A stretch of 64,000 bases of DNA from Glandiceps talaboti. Its lineage: Eukaryota; Hemichordata; Enteropneusta; Spengelidae. A program made the translations under genes and the position numbers. Positions 47,910 through 59,424 of this stretch are shown here, one piece after another (the first letter of the stretch is position 1; each line of letters starts with the position of its first letter). The stretch lies in NCBI RefSeq assembly GCF_964340395.1, contig NC_135556.1, positions 1,996,001-2,060,000 on the forward strand, in the 5' to 3' direction. The notes below the pieces were generated by a model. That model saw nothing but the letters and a program-made list of their open reading frames with translations. It had not been told where the DNA came from and did no database searches.

Positions 47910-50036
47910 CCTCTCACATCAAGATATGGAACAGTATTTGGCAAATAACATACTTTATATCACCCTCCGTATAAGTATTAGTTTTGAAATACATAAGTCG
48001 TGTGAACTCATACCCTGGCGTGATACATGTATATACATGTATGGCAACACAACAGTGCGTAAATATAAGTAGCTATTAGTTTGACAGTTCTCAGAGATGA
48101 CAGAGATTTTGGACACAGGTTTTATCAGTCATAAAGCATCCTATATGTTTTCCAGAAGGATATGGGTATTATCATGGGAAAATCATTACTGTTTCCAACT
48201 CGAGATTGTGTGGAAGTACAAATGTACATATATACTGAGTCCATACTCCAGAAGTACAAAGCTTAGATATGGGTGATGATTCCATGTGTACATGTAGACA
48301 AGACAGATTACGTACAACTTGAAATGACAGAGTAATGATCAGAACACTTGCAATGAAACAAAATAATTAGTTACATTTGGTTTTGAGATGAGGTGAGATG
48401 AGACAGACTATTATAAATAGTACAAATTTTTGAATAAATCTTAACCATATTAAAGCTCTTTTATCAAAGATGTAGTAAGTGGAGATTGCTATATAATATC
48501 AACATCCATATAAATGCATTGTAAGAAAACTAATTCCATTCACTGATGGCATTGCATGCAGTAAGAACCCAATAAAGAAATTTATGCTGGGGGTCATACA
48601 GGTACTAGAATATTCTAGTACAGCCAAGTTTTATCCAGGTCATTTCACGCAAACTTCACCATTCTCAAAAGGTTCAGCTTTAAGTTTAATCATCAATGCA
48701 ATAGATGACTTGCAATATCGACACTTGAAATTTGAAGTCTCAGGCGAACTTGCAGCTAACTCAGATCAAAGATCGTTGACATGTAAACACATACATGCAG
48801 TGTCTAGTGCTGCAATTTTTTCAGCAATAGCAGCCGTTGTACAGCATCACGGCAAGGTAGGTGAGTGAACTTTGGCGTTCCCTAAATTAAGGGAATCGGT
48901 GGGTGCCCTAGCGTGTTCCCTCTATTGAGGGAATTGGTGGTGAAAGGGTTAAGTCATCCACACACGCACACATACATCACACCACACCATGCCTTATCAA
49001 TTCAGTTGTGTTAAAAATCAATGATAATTTTAAGGGAACTTTAGCTACAAAGATTTGGAAACTCACTCTACACTTTACATACTCTGTGGTTATTTAAACA
49101 CAAATCATGATGTTCATTTTATATACCATACATGACCAATCTCACTACTGTACATCAAATTCCGTTGAATGGCAATAACTGATATCAATTTTTTTGACAA
49201 GAAGGTCCATGACTCACTCAAAGAAGTGTAGTATTTCACACATGCAAGATGTAAACCTGCAATTGCAGACTTTTTACATTTGTTGACTTGTTTCCTACCT
49301 CAAATGGCATTTCCATGGCAATAAAGAGATTATGCTTTCTACATTTTTGTATCAAAAACTGTATGTGTCAATGTGGGTGGCTTTATTAAAAGGTCAGGAG
49401 TTTCTATAGCAACTGTTGAGAAGAATCTGATTCTGTCTAGTCTAAAGAACAATGCTATATATCCTACACATCAATAACAACACAGTCGTTTCATGGCCAT
49501 TTGTTCATGCCAGTCATTAAAATTAAGTTCCCTTCACTTCTGCGTAAGTGATAAATGTACTTCTGTTTTGTACATGTAATAAAAATCAGTATTGTGCAAT
49601 CCTACCAACCACTCAAGGGAAGATATCAAATGAGTTTCTTTCACACAAAATTTAAATTACCAGATATGTCTGCAGTAAAATATCAGATAAATAATGTATG
49701 CCTGACATAACTAAATCAGTCTTCATGACACAAGCACACTGAACATGACTTTTAATTGACTGTACCAAGGCCAATACGTATCATTAATATTAAACACTAC
49801 CTTTGTCCTCAAAACACATCTTGTATATCACGTTTTTCCTTATTCTTTTTTAACCTTAATGACTTACAGTAGATTTTAATTTCATCCCACTGTCCCTCAT
49901 AATTATATACTACTCCACCAAAACAAATTTTTCAAAATTGCATTTACAAAACAAGTACCATCAGATCACTTTACAATAAATTTCTCTAATTACAATCAAC
50001 AAAAATAAATCTATGACATTTAAACAAAAAGAACAC
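47910..50036. other. Intronic interval with a family-2 tail and two small hairpins
   Basis: GTTCCCTAAATTAAGGGAAT and GTTCCCTCTATTGAGGGAAT (about 48877-48936) are two copies of an inverted-repeat motif. A family-2 3' tail (CACACACGCACACATACATC, then CCTTATCAATTCAGTTGTG) lies at about 48962-49012. The open frame at 48584-48868 is unrecognised. Confidence 0.45.
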
Positions 50037-52256
50037 ATACTGGCTGTACATTGTATACAACTACATGTAATAAATACACATACTGGCTGTACATTGTATA
50101 CAACTACATTTTGTAAATGTAATAAATACACATACTGGCTGTACATTGTGTACAACTACATGTAATAAATACACATACTGGCTGTACATTGTATACAACT
50201 ACATGTAATAAATACACATACTGGCTGTACATTGTGTACAACTACATGTAATAAATACACATACTGGCTGTACATTGTGTACAACTAAATGTAATAAATA
50301 CACATACTGGCTGTACATTGTATACAACTACATGTAATAAATACACATACTGGCTGTACATTGTGTACAACTACATGTAATAAATACACATACTGGCTGT
50401 ACATTGTGTACAACTAAATGTAGTAAATACACATACTGGCTGTACATTGTATACAACTAAATGTAGTAAATACACATACTGGCTGTACATTGTATACAAC
50501 TAAATGTAGTAAATACACATACTGGCTGTACATTGTATACAACTACATGTAATAAATACACATACTGGCTGTACATTGTATACAACTACATGTAATAAAT
50601 ACACATACTGGCTGTACATTGTGTACAACTAAATGTAGTAAATACACATACTGGCTGTACATTGTATACAACTACATGTAATAAATACACATACTGGCTG
50701 TACATTGTATACAACTACATGTAATAAATACACATACTGGCTGTACATTGTGTACAACTACATGTAATAAATACACATACTGGCTGTACATTGTGTACAA
50801 CTAAATGTAATAAATACACATACTGGCTGTACATTGTATACAACTACATGTAATAAATACACATACTGGCTGTACATTGTATACAACTACATTTTGTAAA
50901 TGTAATAAATACACATACTGGCTGTACATTGTATACAACTACATGTAATAAATACACATACTGGCTGTACATTGTATACAACTAAATGTAATAAATACAC
51001 ATACTGGCTGTACATTGTGTACAACTACATGTAATAAATACACATACTGGCTGTACATTGTGTACAACTACATGTAATAAATACACATACTGGCTGTACA
51101 TTGTGTACAACTAAATGTAATAAATACACATACTGGCTGTACATTGTATACAACTACATGTAATAAATACACATACTGGCTGTACATTGTATACAACTAC
51201 ATGTAATAAATACACATACTGGCTGTACATTGTGTACAACTACATTTTGTAAATGTAAAAAATACACATACTGGCTGTACATTGTATACAACTACATTTT
51301 GTAAATGTAATAAATACACATACTGGCTGTACATTGTGTACAACTAAATGTAATAAATACACATACTGGCTGTACATTGTATACAACTACATGTAATAAA
51401 TACACATACTGGTTGTACATTGTATACAACTACATGTAATAAATACACATACTGGCTGTACATTGTATACAACTACATGTAATAAATACACATACTGGCT
51501 GTACATTGTATACAACTACATTTTGTAAATGTAATAAATACACATACTGGCTGTACATTGTGTACAACTAAATGTAATAAATACACATACTGGCTGTACA
51601 TTGTGTACAACTAAATGTAATAAATACACATACTGGCTGTACATTGTATACAACTACATGTAATAAATACACATACTGGCTGTACATTGTATACAACTAC
51701 ATGTAATAAATACACATACTGGCTGTACATTGTGTACAACTACATTTTGTAAATGTAAAAAATACACATACTGGCTGTACATTGTATACAACTACATTTT
51801 GTAAATGTAATAAATACACATACTGGCTGTACATTGTGTACAACTAAATGTAATAAATACACATACTGGCTGTACATTGTATACAACTACATGTAATAAA
51901 TACACATACTGGTTGTACATTGTATACAACTACATGTAATAAATACACATACTGGCTGTACATTGTATACAACTACATGTAATAAATACACATACTGGCT
52001 GTACATTGTATACAACTACATTTTGTAAATGTAATAAATACACATACTGGCTGTACATTGTGTACAACTAAATGTAATAAATACACATACTGGCTGTACA
52101 TTGTGTACAACTAAATGTAGTAAATACACATACTGGCTGTACATTGTATACAACTACATGTAGTAAATACACATACTGGCTGTACATTGTATACAACTAC
52201 ATGTAGTAAATACACATACTGGCTGTACATTGTGTACAACTAAATGTAGTAAATAC
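50037..52256. repeat. Minisatellite, 43-bp unit, about 50 copies, with a 500-bp duplicated block
   Basis: The unit is AAATACACATACTGGCTGTA, CATTGTATACAACTACATGT and AAT. Marker variants (GGTTGTACAT at 51411 and 51911; AAATGTAAAAAATAC at 51251 and 51751) recur exactly 500 bases apart, showing a recent block duplication of about 12 units. A longer form adds TTTTGTAAATG. It lies in the first intron of the HhH gene. Confidence 0.95.
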
Positions 52257-52890
52257 AAATTTTTCAGTTTGCTTTAAATGCATGGTTGATTGAAAAGTCA
52301 TATCTCCTCAGTAAATGTCTGAAAAACCTACAATGTATATCATCAAATGTATGACAAAAATATCTTAAAACACATACATAATTATTTTCTCAAATCAGAT
52401 ATATTCAAGTATTTAATCAGTAACATAAAATTAAGATACGATATTACTAACACCTATTAGAATCAACTTACATGTAGTCAAAGTCAAAGTCCAATGTGAT
52501 CATTTATTTTTTGGTTGTGTCTTTATATTCATACTATATGTGTATAAGACACCTCAGATACTGTATATAGCTATTTTCAAATACAAACATGGGGGAACAC
52601 ACACAATCATAAAGTAACTGTACTATCATTTAGTTAATGGATTCTTCTGTACATTCTAATTCATAGCCAACACAATATCAGTAAATGCAATAACATGGAA
52701 TAAAGGGATTACCTTTTGCAGCAGCCAATCATAAATAACATTTACAAGACCATTATGTAGTCATCAACATTAATTCATCTCTTCAGTCACAAATAATTAC
52801 AAAGGGTGACACAATCATCAAATTTGTCATTTCCAAGTCAGAATTTTGAACTTACATTGCAGTAAGCTGATCCTTACATAAATAACATTG
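52257..52890. other. Intronic spacer, no gene seen
   Basis: AT-rich with no supported feature. Confidence 0.4.
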
Positions 52891-53287
52891 CAGGGTTCTC
52901 CCAAGCTTGAGAGTAGTCCCGGTCGCTAATTAATATGCATGGTAATTTACATAATTAATATTCACAAATAAATTAATGGTACACTCAAAGTACATGTACA
53001 TGGTGTATGATCAAAGTTGCAAACATAAAAGTTAAAACCAACTTTTCTTTCTCTACAGATTTATAAATCTAATCTCAATCTTTGCACATCAAGTTTTTTC
53101 AATCACAGTTTTTGATTAATTTTCTCAGAAAAGCTAAAGTTGTTTCAAACTAAATATCCAAAGAGGACTGCAGTTTCAAAACTCTAAAAAGTTGTGTATA
53201 CCCACACAAACGCATCACGTTTAGACGAAATCTCATCATACATGAGACCTCGTGATAGTTTGTGACGTCACCACCCGCCATTTTGGA
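52891..53287 (-). mobile_element. hAT-like element remnant, inverse of 53987-54331
   Basis: Starts CAGGGTTCTCCCAAGCTTG and matches the reverse complement of 53987-54331 over nearly its whole length, from the CAGGG terminus to CGCCATTTTGGA. It carries one extra ~24-bp segment containing GTGACGTCAC. It stops exactly where a family-1 element begins, so that element probably inserted into it or truncated it. Confidence 0.65.
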
Positions 53288-53288
53288 A

Positions 53289-54457
53289 ACAAGTCATTGA
53301 GAATGACATAGTGCCCGCTATGATTGGGTTTTAAGGAATTATCACTACTCTGATCACGCAACAACACTTGTGAACCTAAATCAAACAGATTTAGATATGT
53401 TGTGTCTGCTTGTTGGACATGGAACATGCCTACAACAATAAAGGATTGGTCGGCAGGGTTCTGCCGACGCCGGTCGGCACCGGTCGCTAGCGTCCGGGAC
53501 TCAGTCTTGGCAACCACCACTCAAAGGTTGCCGACCACCACCTTCAAGTGTCACAATTGGTTTCCCATTGACCGCAACACTCACTTTAATAATTGTACTT
53601 TCATTTTCTGCCCATATGGGCGCATTGATTTAAAAGATAATGAAGTATTAAAATGTCTTTGAGAAAAGAACAATGTAGACGACCATTAATTACAATAATG
53701 ACAAATACTCGACTATTTCTAAAGACGAAGTGTGAACTGACAACAGCTGTATACATTGATATCCATGTACATGTACAGTACATGTAAATTACAGGGCAAA
53801 CACGATGCGGCAGACTTTCGACTAGCATTCTTCAACGTCGTCAAAAAAGTATAACAGCCTTATATACCTTTTTATAAAGTGTTGATGTTGTGTCCGATCA
53901 TTAGTTTTCTGTTCAATTTTACTCTGAAAACACTTTTACTTAGTCGTTTGACATCGTACATAGCACGACGATGAAAACACGTAATTTCCAAAATGGCGGG
54001 GTCTCATGTATCACGAGATTTCGTCTAAACGCGATGCGTATGTGTGGATATACGCAACTTTTTAGAGTTTTGAAACTGCAGTCGTCTTTGGATATTTAGT
54101 TTGACTGAAACAACTTTAGCTTTTCTGAGAAAACTAATCAATAACTGTGATTGAAAAAAATCGATGTGCAAAGATTGAGATTAGAGTTATAAATCTGTAG
54201 AGAAAGAAAAGTTGGTTTTATCTTTTTCATTGGCAACTTTGATCATACTCCATGTACTTTGAGTGCACCATTAATTTATTCATGAATATTAATTAGCGAC
54301 CGGGACTACTCTCAAGCTTGGCAGAACCCTGGGGGATCATATCATGATGAAAATGGATATGCACATGTATGTCATAGAACACTGTCCTAATACCAACTTT
54401 GAATGTGATCTGTTCAAGCATGTCTGAGTTATGGCTTTAGACATTGAAAAATCGCAA
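53289..54457 (+). mobile_element. Family-1 HINE-like element, truncated and split
   Basis: The left end (53289-53453) is normal up to GGATTGGTCGG. The sequence then breaks and resumes at GGGGATCATATCATGATG (54332) for about 125 bp before being lost near AAAAATCGCAAC. The 3' hairpin is absent. Confidence 0.7.
53454..54331 (+). mobile_element. 878-bp hAT-like element nested in the family-1 element
   Basis: The ends are CAGGGTTCTGCC and GGCAGAACCCTG (12-bp perfect terminal inverted repeats), with CCGGTCGCTA and TAGCGACCGG as a second inverted match further in. Relative to intact family-1 copies the insertion replaces a few bases rather than duplicating eight, so no target duplication is visible. 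The right 345 bp is repeated in reverse at 52891-53287. The frame 53402-53662 (plus) spans the junction and is not a gene. Confidence 0.6.
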
Positions 54458-54744
54458 CAGATCCCTGCATTGAGTTCATTTAGCCATCTACTTGTACAAA
54501 ACAATGTATTCCTAGTCAAAATTGAACATAAATTTTTATGACCACCACCTTTATTTACATTGTAAATGATGTTAGGGGAGAGTTTTTGCTTCGGCCATGT
54601 TGAAATTTGAATTTCATGTCGAAAAATGCATGTAAAATTCTGATTGGAAATTGCTCAGATCGTACGTAACTTTTCTTCCACTGATCTTTATTCCTATAGG
54701 TATGACTATAAGTCATTATTGAGCTATAACACCAGATTTAAACT

Positions 54745-55540
54745 GAATGCCTCCCGTAAGGGAATCACTAATTATGCAAATAACTCATTAAACTAAAAAA
54801 AACTATGGTAACAGGCTTTGTTTTTTGGACAAGCGTGCTTTCTTAGGTTAATGTATGTAAGAGTGTATGATACTGCTTAATTACTGAATATCGTTCATTA
54901 TTCAAAATGAAAATACGAAATTTGAAGCTTGCATTTTTAAGATACAACCTAGTTACCTAAAATCATTAATTATGCAAATTTTTCATTACAACTAAGCTAT
55001 ATAAAAGATTTTATAGGACATATCCGCTTTGTTATGGTTAACGTATGTACTAAATTGTATTGAAATTGAAGTATGCAGTCTTAAGATATAGCCTAATTAC
55101 CGAAAATCATTAATTATGCAAATTATTCATTAACTCTGTACAGTGCATCAACAAACTTGATAGGACATGTGTTTTCTAATGGTTAACTTGTGTACTAAAT
55201 TATGTTGAATTTGAAGTATGTATTCTTAAGATGTAGCCTAATTACCAAAAATAATTTATTATGCAAATTATTCATTAACGCTGTAAGATACATCAACGAA
55301 TTTTATAGGACAAATGTATGTTGTTATGTTTAATGAATATACTAAATCATATTGAAATTGAAGTATGCAGTCTTAAGATATTGCGTAATTAGTTGATTTC
55401 ATTAATATGCAAATTTCTCTAATTAAACATTAACAGATCTGGCTCTAAACCTAATCAGGTCTAGCTATAGTATTACCCTAAAGATTATATATCCCAAATT
55501 TCATTACAATTGAGCCAGCCGATTTTTAGAAAATGATGAC

Positions 55541-55579
<39 letters not shown>

Positions 55580-55625
55580 CACATTCCCTTTTTAACTCCT
55601 CCCGTACCCTTACAGGAGGTAAAAA
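54745..55625 (+). mobile_element. Family-3 HINE-like element with about 5 core repeats
   Basis: It starts near CCTCCCGTAAGGGAATCAC. The core has four to five units of about 140 bp carrying AATCATTAATTATGCAAATT and TTCATTAAC (about 54770, 54963, 55107, 55250, 55396). The 3' part has CAGA tetranucleotide repeats (about 55541-55580). A hairpin CCTCCCGTA-CCCT-TACAGGAGG with one mismatch follows, then TAAAAATG. The plan is that of families 1 and 2, although the sequences are unrelated. Confidence 0.6.
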
Positions 55626-56139
55626 TGAAACAAATCTTCATAGAAGACTTTACTTCTCTGTGACTGAATTGAGACATGATGTAAAAGAAATTGGTGGCAA
55701 CAAATAAATACTACAAAGTGTCTGATAATGCAGGAAAATGCTGAATTTTAATAACTGAACCCGAGAATCAGTCAAGACCAAAGATAAATTTCTCAAAAGA
55801 AAGTTTAAACCTGGCAATATTGGGTAAACACTTGAATGTAGTCTCTATGTATTAACGTTTTTGAGTTATGTGGTAAATCATGATTGTTCACTACAAATAT
55901 GGCTGCCAATGAGTAAAAAGTGAGCACCATAAATTATGTTTGTATAAGTTTATCTGGTTCTGTATTATCTATATAGACATGATTTAAAAGAAATCAGCCA
56001 CACACAATTCCTACAAAGTGTCTGCAATATGTAAGTAGTAGCTTAAATTTTGATGGTCTACCCTGTAGGTCAAGATAAAGGTCAGAGACCACTAACACAA
56101 CAACGTATGCATGTGATTATATGGGGTTACACACTCGAA
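55626..56139. other. Spacer, possibly diverged HINE-like sequence
   Basis: GAATGTAGTCTCTATGTATT and TTTTTGAGTTATG at about 55835-55875 resemble 63555-63595, so part of this is a low-copy repeat. No gene. Confidence 0.35.
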
Positions 56140-56563
56140 CTTCAGTAGTGCTATAGGCCTAATCTGCTCAGTAGTTTGGGAATAATAAAGATATTTGACC
56201 AAAAAGATACATTTTTAGCCCTAATTTGCATATTGCTGATGGGGTCATCATGTTGTGAACAATTCTTAATCTAAACAACCTTAAGAATGTTACCACCAAA
56301 TTTCAGACCGATCTGCTTGGTAGTTTTTGACCAAAAATCACATTTTTTAACCCAAATCACACACAGGTGTTAAGATCATTTTGATTTGAACAATTTCCCA
56401 ACTAGATACCCACAGTAATACGCCCACCAACTATCAGGGCAATCAGTCCAGCGGTTTTGACTTTAAGTTGTTTACACACACCCACACAGACACAGACAGA
56501 CAGACACTTTACCATGCCTAGAGCAGTGCACTACTGAACCTTATCAGTTCAGTTGTGCTAAAA
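56140..56563 (+). mobile_element. Family-2 HINE-like element, 3' part
   Basis: CTAATCTGCTCAGTAGTTT, ACATTTTTAGCCCTAATTTG, a CACACCCACACAGACACAGA tract and the terminal CTGAACCTTATCAGTTCAG hairpin with GTTGTGCTAAAAA are present. Core repeats are absent. Confidence 0.6.
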
Positions 56564-57115
56564 ATAGCACCAATGGCACTGTAGCACAATTGTATTTGGC
56601 TGTTGCTATGGACACGCTCTTGTTGCTAGGGATACATGCACACATTTTTGAAATCTTTATTAACTTGCCTACCCTACCAACTTTTCAACTTTGCAATATA
56701 AATCATCATTTAGCTGTTGCTATGGACATGGTCATGTTGCTAGGCATATTTGCATACATTTATATATTTTAAATCTTTAGTCACTTACCTACCCATCCCT
56801 GTTGTTATTTATTGTAATATGCATCATTTCACTAAGGGCGTGGTCATGGTTGCTAGAGTCAATTGTGTCAAAATGTTTTCAACAATAACTGCATAATGAT
56901 ACCTCCAGAAACATCCCCACCAAGTTTCAACTCATTCACCATGCAGTTTCAAGATTTTGACCAAAATTGATATTGTTAAACCTAATTTGCATATCGCTGA
57001 TGGGATCATCACATTATGATTAATACAGCTTAATCTACACCCCCCCCAGATGCATCCCCATTAAATTTCAACCCAATCTGCTTGGTAGTTTTGGAACTGA
57101 AGTTTCTACTGCGCA
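56564..57115 (+). mobile_element. Family-2 HINE-like element, adjoining copy
   Basis: It begins at TAGCACCAATGGCACTGTAGCA directly after the end of the previous copy, with two core units (56598 and 56715) and the TTTTGACCAAAA segment. It is cut off near 57115. A separate tail fragment (CTGAACCAGTTCAGTTGTAC) lies at about 57725-57745. Confidence 0.6.
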
Positions 57116-57993
57116 TGTACGAATGACACGTCACCCGTCAAGTACACATCTTTCGACCATAACATTTGTGTACGTACAAAAAAAAAATATATTTTTATAT
57201 TTTTTAAAAATTACAATTTTACCAGCAATCAATATCAATCAAGTCAATGCAGAATCAATGTAACTTAGTGCATAGAATATGATACCAACGGCAAAATTTG
57301 ATTTCAAAATATTGAAAAAAATGACAATTTTAAACAATTTTACAACTTTAAGTGATGGGGGGGGGGGGGTTAAGCCTGTTTTTGGTTTTACAGATAGGGG
57401 GGATCAGTGACTTTTTGTCGGCCCAATTTAAGAATCCCCCCCCCCCCCCAGCTGGAGAAACTGACCAGTCCCTAATATCCAGGGTACTGGTGCTGAAATG
57501 TCTGGGGTACCGAGAAAGTGGTGCAGAATAAGTGGGGACAAAATGGTCAGGTGCCGAAATGACCAGTTACCGTTTGAAATTATGAAATTTTCCAGTAATC
57601 CAAGCAAGGGACTTCTGTATTCAAACTGATGTCAAATGAGTAAATAGACTTACTAGTATTACTAATATTTACTCCATCTACAGACAGAACTAACACAGTA
57701 ACACAGACATTTCACCATGCACTACTGAACCAGTTCAGTTGTACTTGAGCTATATGATCCACCTAATCAGACAGTGACAATCAAAACCAATATCTTCATC
57801 TGCTAACACAAACATGTACACAGATGTTAAACGTATTAGAGTTTCATTGTACTGGCATGCTTCATCGTTCGACAGCAGTTTACAAAGTAATACACATAAA
57901 CCAAATGTACACGGTGACGTACAAGGTTACTGATTGAAATACCTGTACCCGTCGACATACATTTTATTCTGAATAAAATTAGTAGTGACTTAC
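57116..57993. other. Beginning of the long HhH-gene intron, with poly-G and poly-C runs
   Basis: G13 at 57357-57369 and C14 at 57436-57449 could pair as a large hairpin. Otherwise AT-rich and non-coding. Confidence 0.5.
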
Positions 57994-58101
57994 CCTTCTA
58001 GATTCAATAATCGCTTCGGCTTTTGACCGTCCAACCCCGATCAAACTCTCAAAATCTTCGGCAGAGGCCACGTTGATGTCGACTTTCCTGTTTGATGTCA
58101 T
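57994..58101 (-). CDS. First coding exon of a helix-hairpin-helix protein
   Basis: On the minus strand ATG (58101-58099) opens 36 codons ending AGAAGG and the consensus donor GTAAGT. The peptide MTSNRKVDINVASAEDFES, LIGVGRSKAEAIIESRR is a textbook ComEA-type helix-hairpin-helix: INVASAEDFESL helix, GVG hairpin, then KAEAIIE helix. It splices in phase 0 to 42112-41657, which begins SLGGFSSVEDL. The spacing ESRR-SLGGF matches that between tandem HhH halves in known proteins (such as EEPD1, ...EYRE-YIGGF). HhH pairs bind DNA backbone non-specifically. The intron is 15.9 kb and full of repeats. The start is chosen because the HhH begins within six residues and YY1 and CRE motifs lie upstream. Confidence 0.7.
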
Positions 58102-58508
58102 TGTCCCCTACAGATGATGACAAATACAAAGACCAAGAGTGTTCGTCAAAACTATAGTACTTTTTACAAAAATAATGACATGCCGTATACTACTGACGGA
58201 AAGTTTTGTATTCAGCGACGACAATTCTGCGAGTTGTAAGAGTGCCGCAGACGACGATGCTGTGCCCGGCATTGTACATTCAACGCAGAAAGTGTAAACA
58301 CACAATCAGAAAAGTCGCTAACGTTATACTTCCGGACTTGTACTTGTGAAGTAGGTGTACGTTTTTTTCGCCAAATCAAATAATCCTAAGATCTAAATAT
58401 GTCAGCTGGATGCTACCACAATCTCTCTCTTCAAATCATCCCAATTTTGGACAAAAATTATAAACAAAACGACACACTTACTGTCACTTCTGGGTCACTG
58501 ATGTTGGT

Positions 58509-58550
58509 GCCGCCATTTTGTATAAAGCTCACATGGAGTTCGTGACGTCA
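58509..58550 (-). promoter_or_regulatory. Promoter-like YY1 and CRE motifs of the HhH gene
   Basis: AAAATGGCGGC on the minus strand (58509-58519) is a full YY1 consensus in the orientation of the gene. TGACGTCA (58543-58550) is a perfect palindromic CRE/ATF site. Both lie 400-450 bases upstream of the ATG, with CpG-richer DNA between. Confidence 0.5.
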
Positions 58551-58769
58551 TACGTTCACACCCGAACACTTCCGAGAGTTAGCGATAGTAACCATGAGAA
58601 TTACGCGGATAAATGCTGCGATCTTAAATCACCTGAACAACTGCTTTTAGACAATTCTCGAACAAGAACAAATGCTATTTAAACATAAAACTCCTCAATA
58701 TATTTTCAAGGTACCACAATTCTTCATCCAAAATATAATATGGCTAAAGTGACACACCTCAAGCAGGAG

Positions 58770-58841
58770 GGGGTTGTAGCTCAGCGGTAGAGCGCGTGCT
58801 TTGCATGTACGAGGCCCCGGGTTCGAACCCCGGCAGCTCCA
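58770..58841 (+). tRNA. tRNA-Ala (anticodon UGC)
   Basis: A complete 72-nt cloverleaf. The acceptor GGGGTTG pairs with CAGCTCC with two G-U pairs, and the discriminator is A. The D arm is GCTC...GAGC. The anticodon stem CGTGC/GTACG encloses loop TTTGCAT, with anticodon TGC at 58802-58804. The T arm CCGGG-TTCGAAC-CCCGG is perfect. A box (TAGCTCAGCGG) and B box (GGTTCGAACCC) are intact. No intron and no encoded CCA, as expected in eukaryotes. It closely resembles metazoan tRNA-Ala-UGC, so it is probably a functional isolated gene rather than a SINE head. Confidence 0.95.
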
Positions 58842-58848
58842 AGTCCTA

Positions 58849-58862
58849 TTTTGTTCTTTTTT
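58849..58862 (+). terminator. Pol III terminator of tRNA-Ala
   Basis: TTTT at 58849-58852 and TTTTTT at 58857-58862, 8 to 16 bases beyond the tRNA. Confidence 0.8.
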
Positions 58863-59424
58863 GAGGCATTTGACTACTTTCATTGTAGGTGACAGTATAA
58901 CCAAACATGACTAGTACTTTCGTGTTGGAAAAGAATATTTTCACCTTGCATTTATGGGATATTTTTTCAAAATATAACAAATGACATAAGAATGTTTCAA
59001 AAAAAAAAGGAAAAGGATTAGTAAATAAATTAACTCAATATGATTTATTACAAACACAACACCATCAATACATACCAGCTTGTTGTTAATTTCGGTAAAA
59101 CGAATTAGGTGAGAAAGTGACTCTAAATTTCATATGTGTGAAAATATTCTGAATTATGTCAATAAATATACTTAGAACTTAGGAGTAGGGTTGATTGGAT
59201 ATTTAGATTTTGCAATAACATATCTGGCCATTAGATATGGATGCATTTGACTGAATTAATGGACAACTTTATATAAGGAGTTTTCTGCTTTTCTTTGACT
59301 AAGTCTTGTTTTCTTTAATTTTTAAACTTTTCATTATAATTTGACATTCAAAATTTCAATAATCTATTTTGATATAATAGTAAAATCATGGTTCTTTTAA
59401 CGTAAATTAATAAACATGGTAAAA
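58863..59424. other. AT-rich spacer, no gene seen
   Basis: Nothing supported between the tRNA gene and the minisatellite. Confidence 0.4.
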
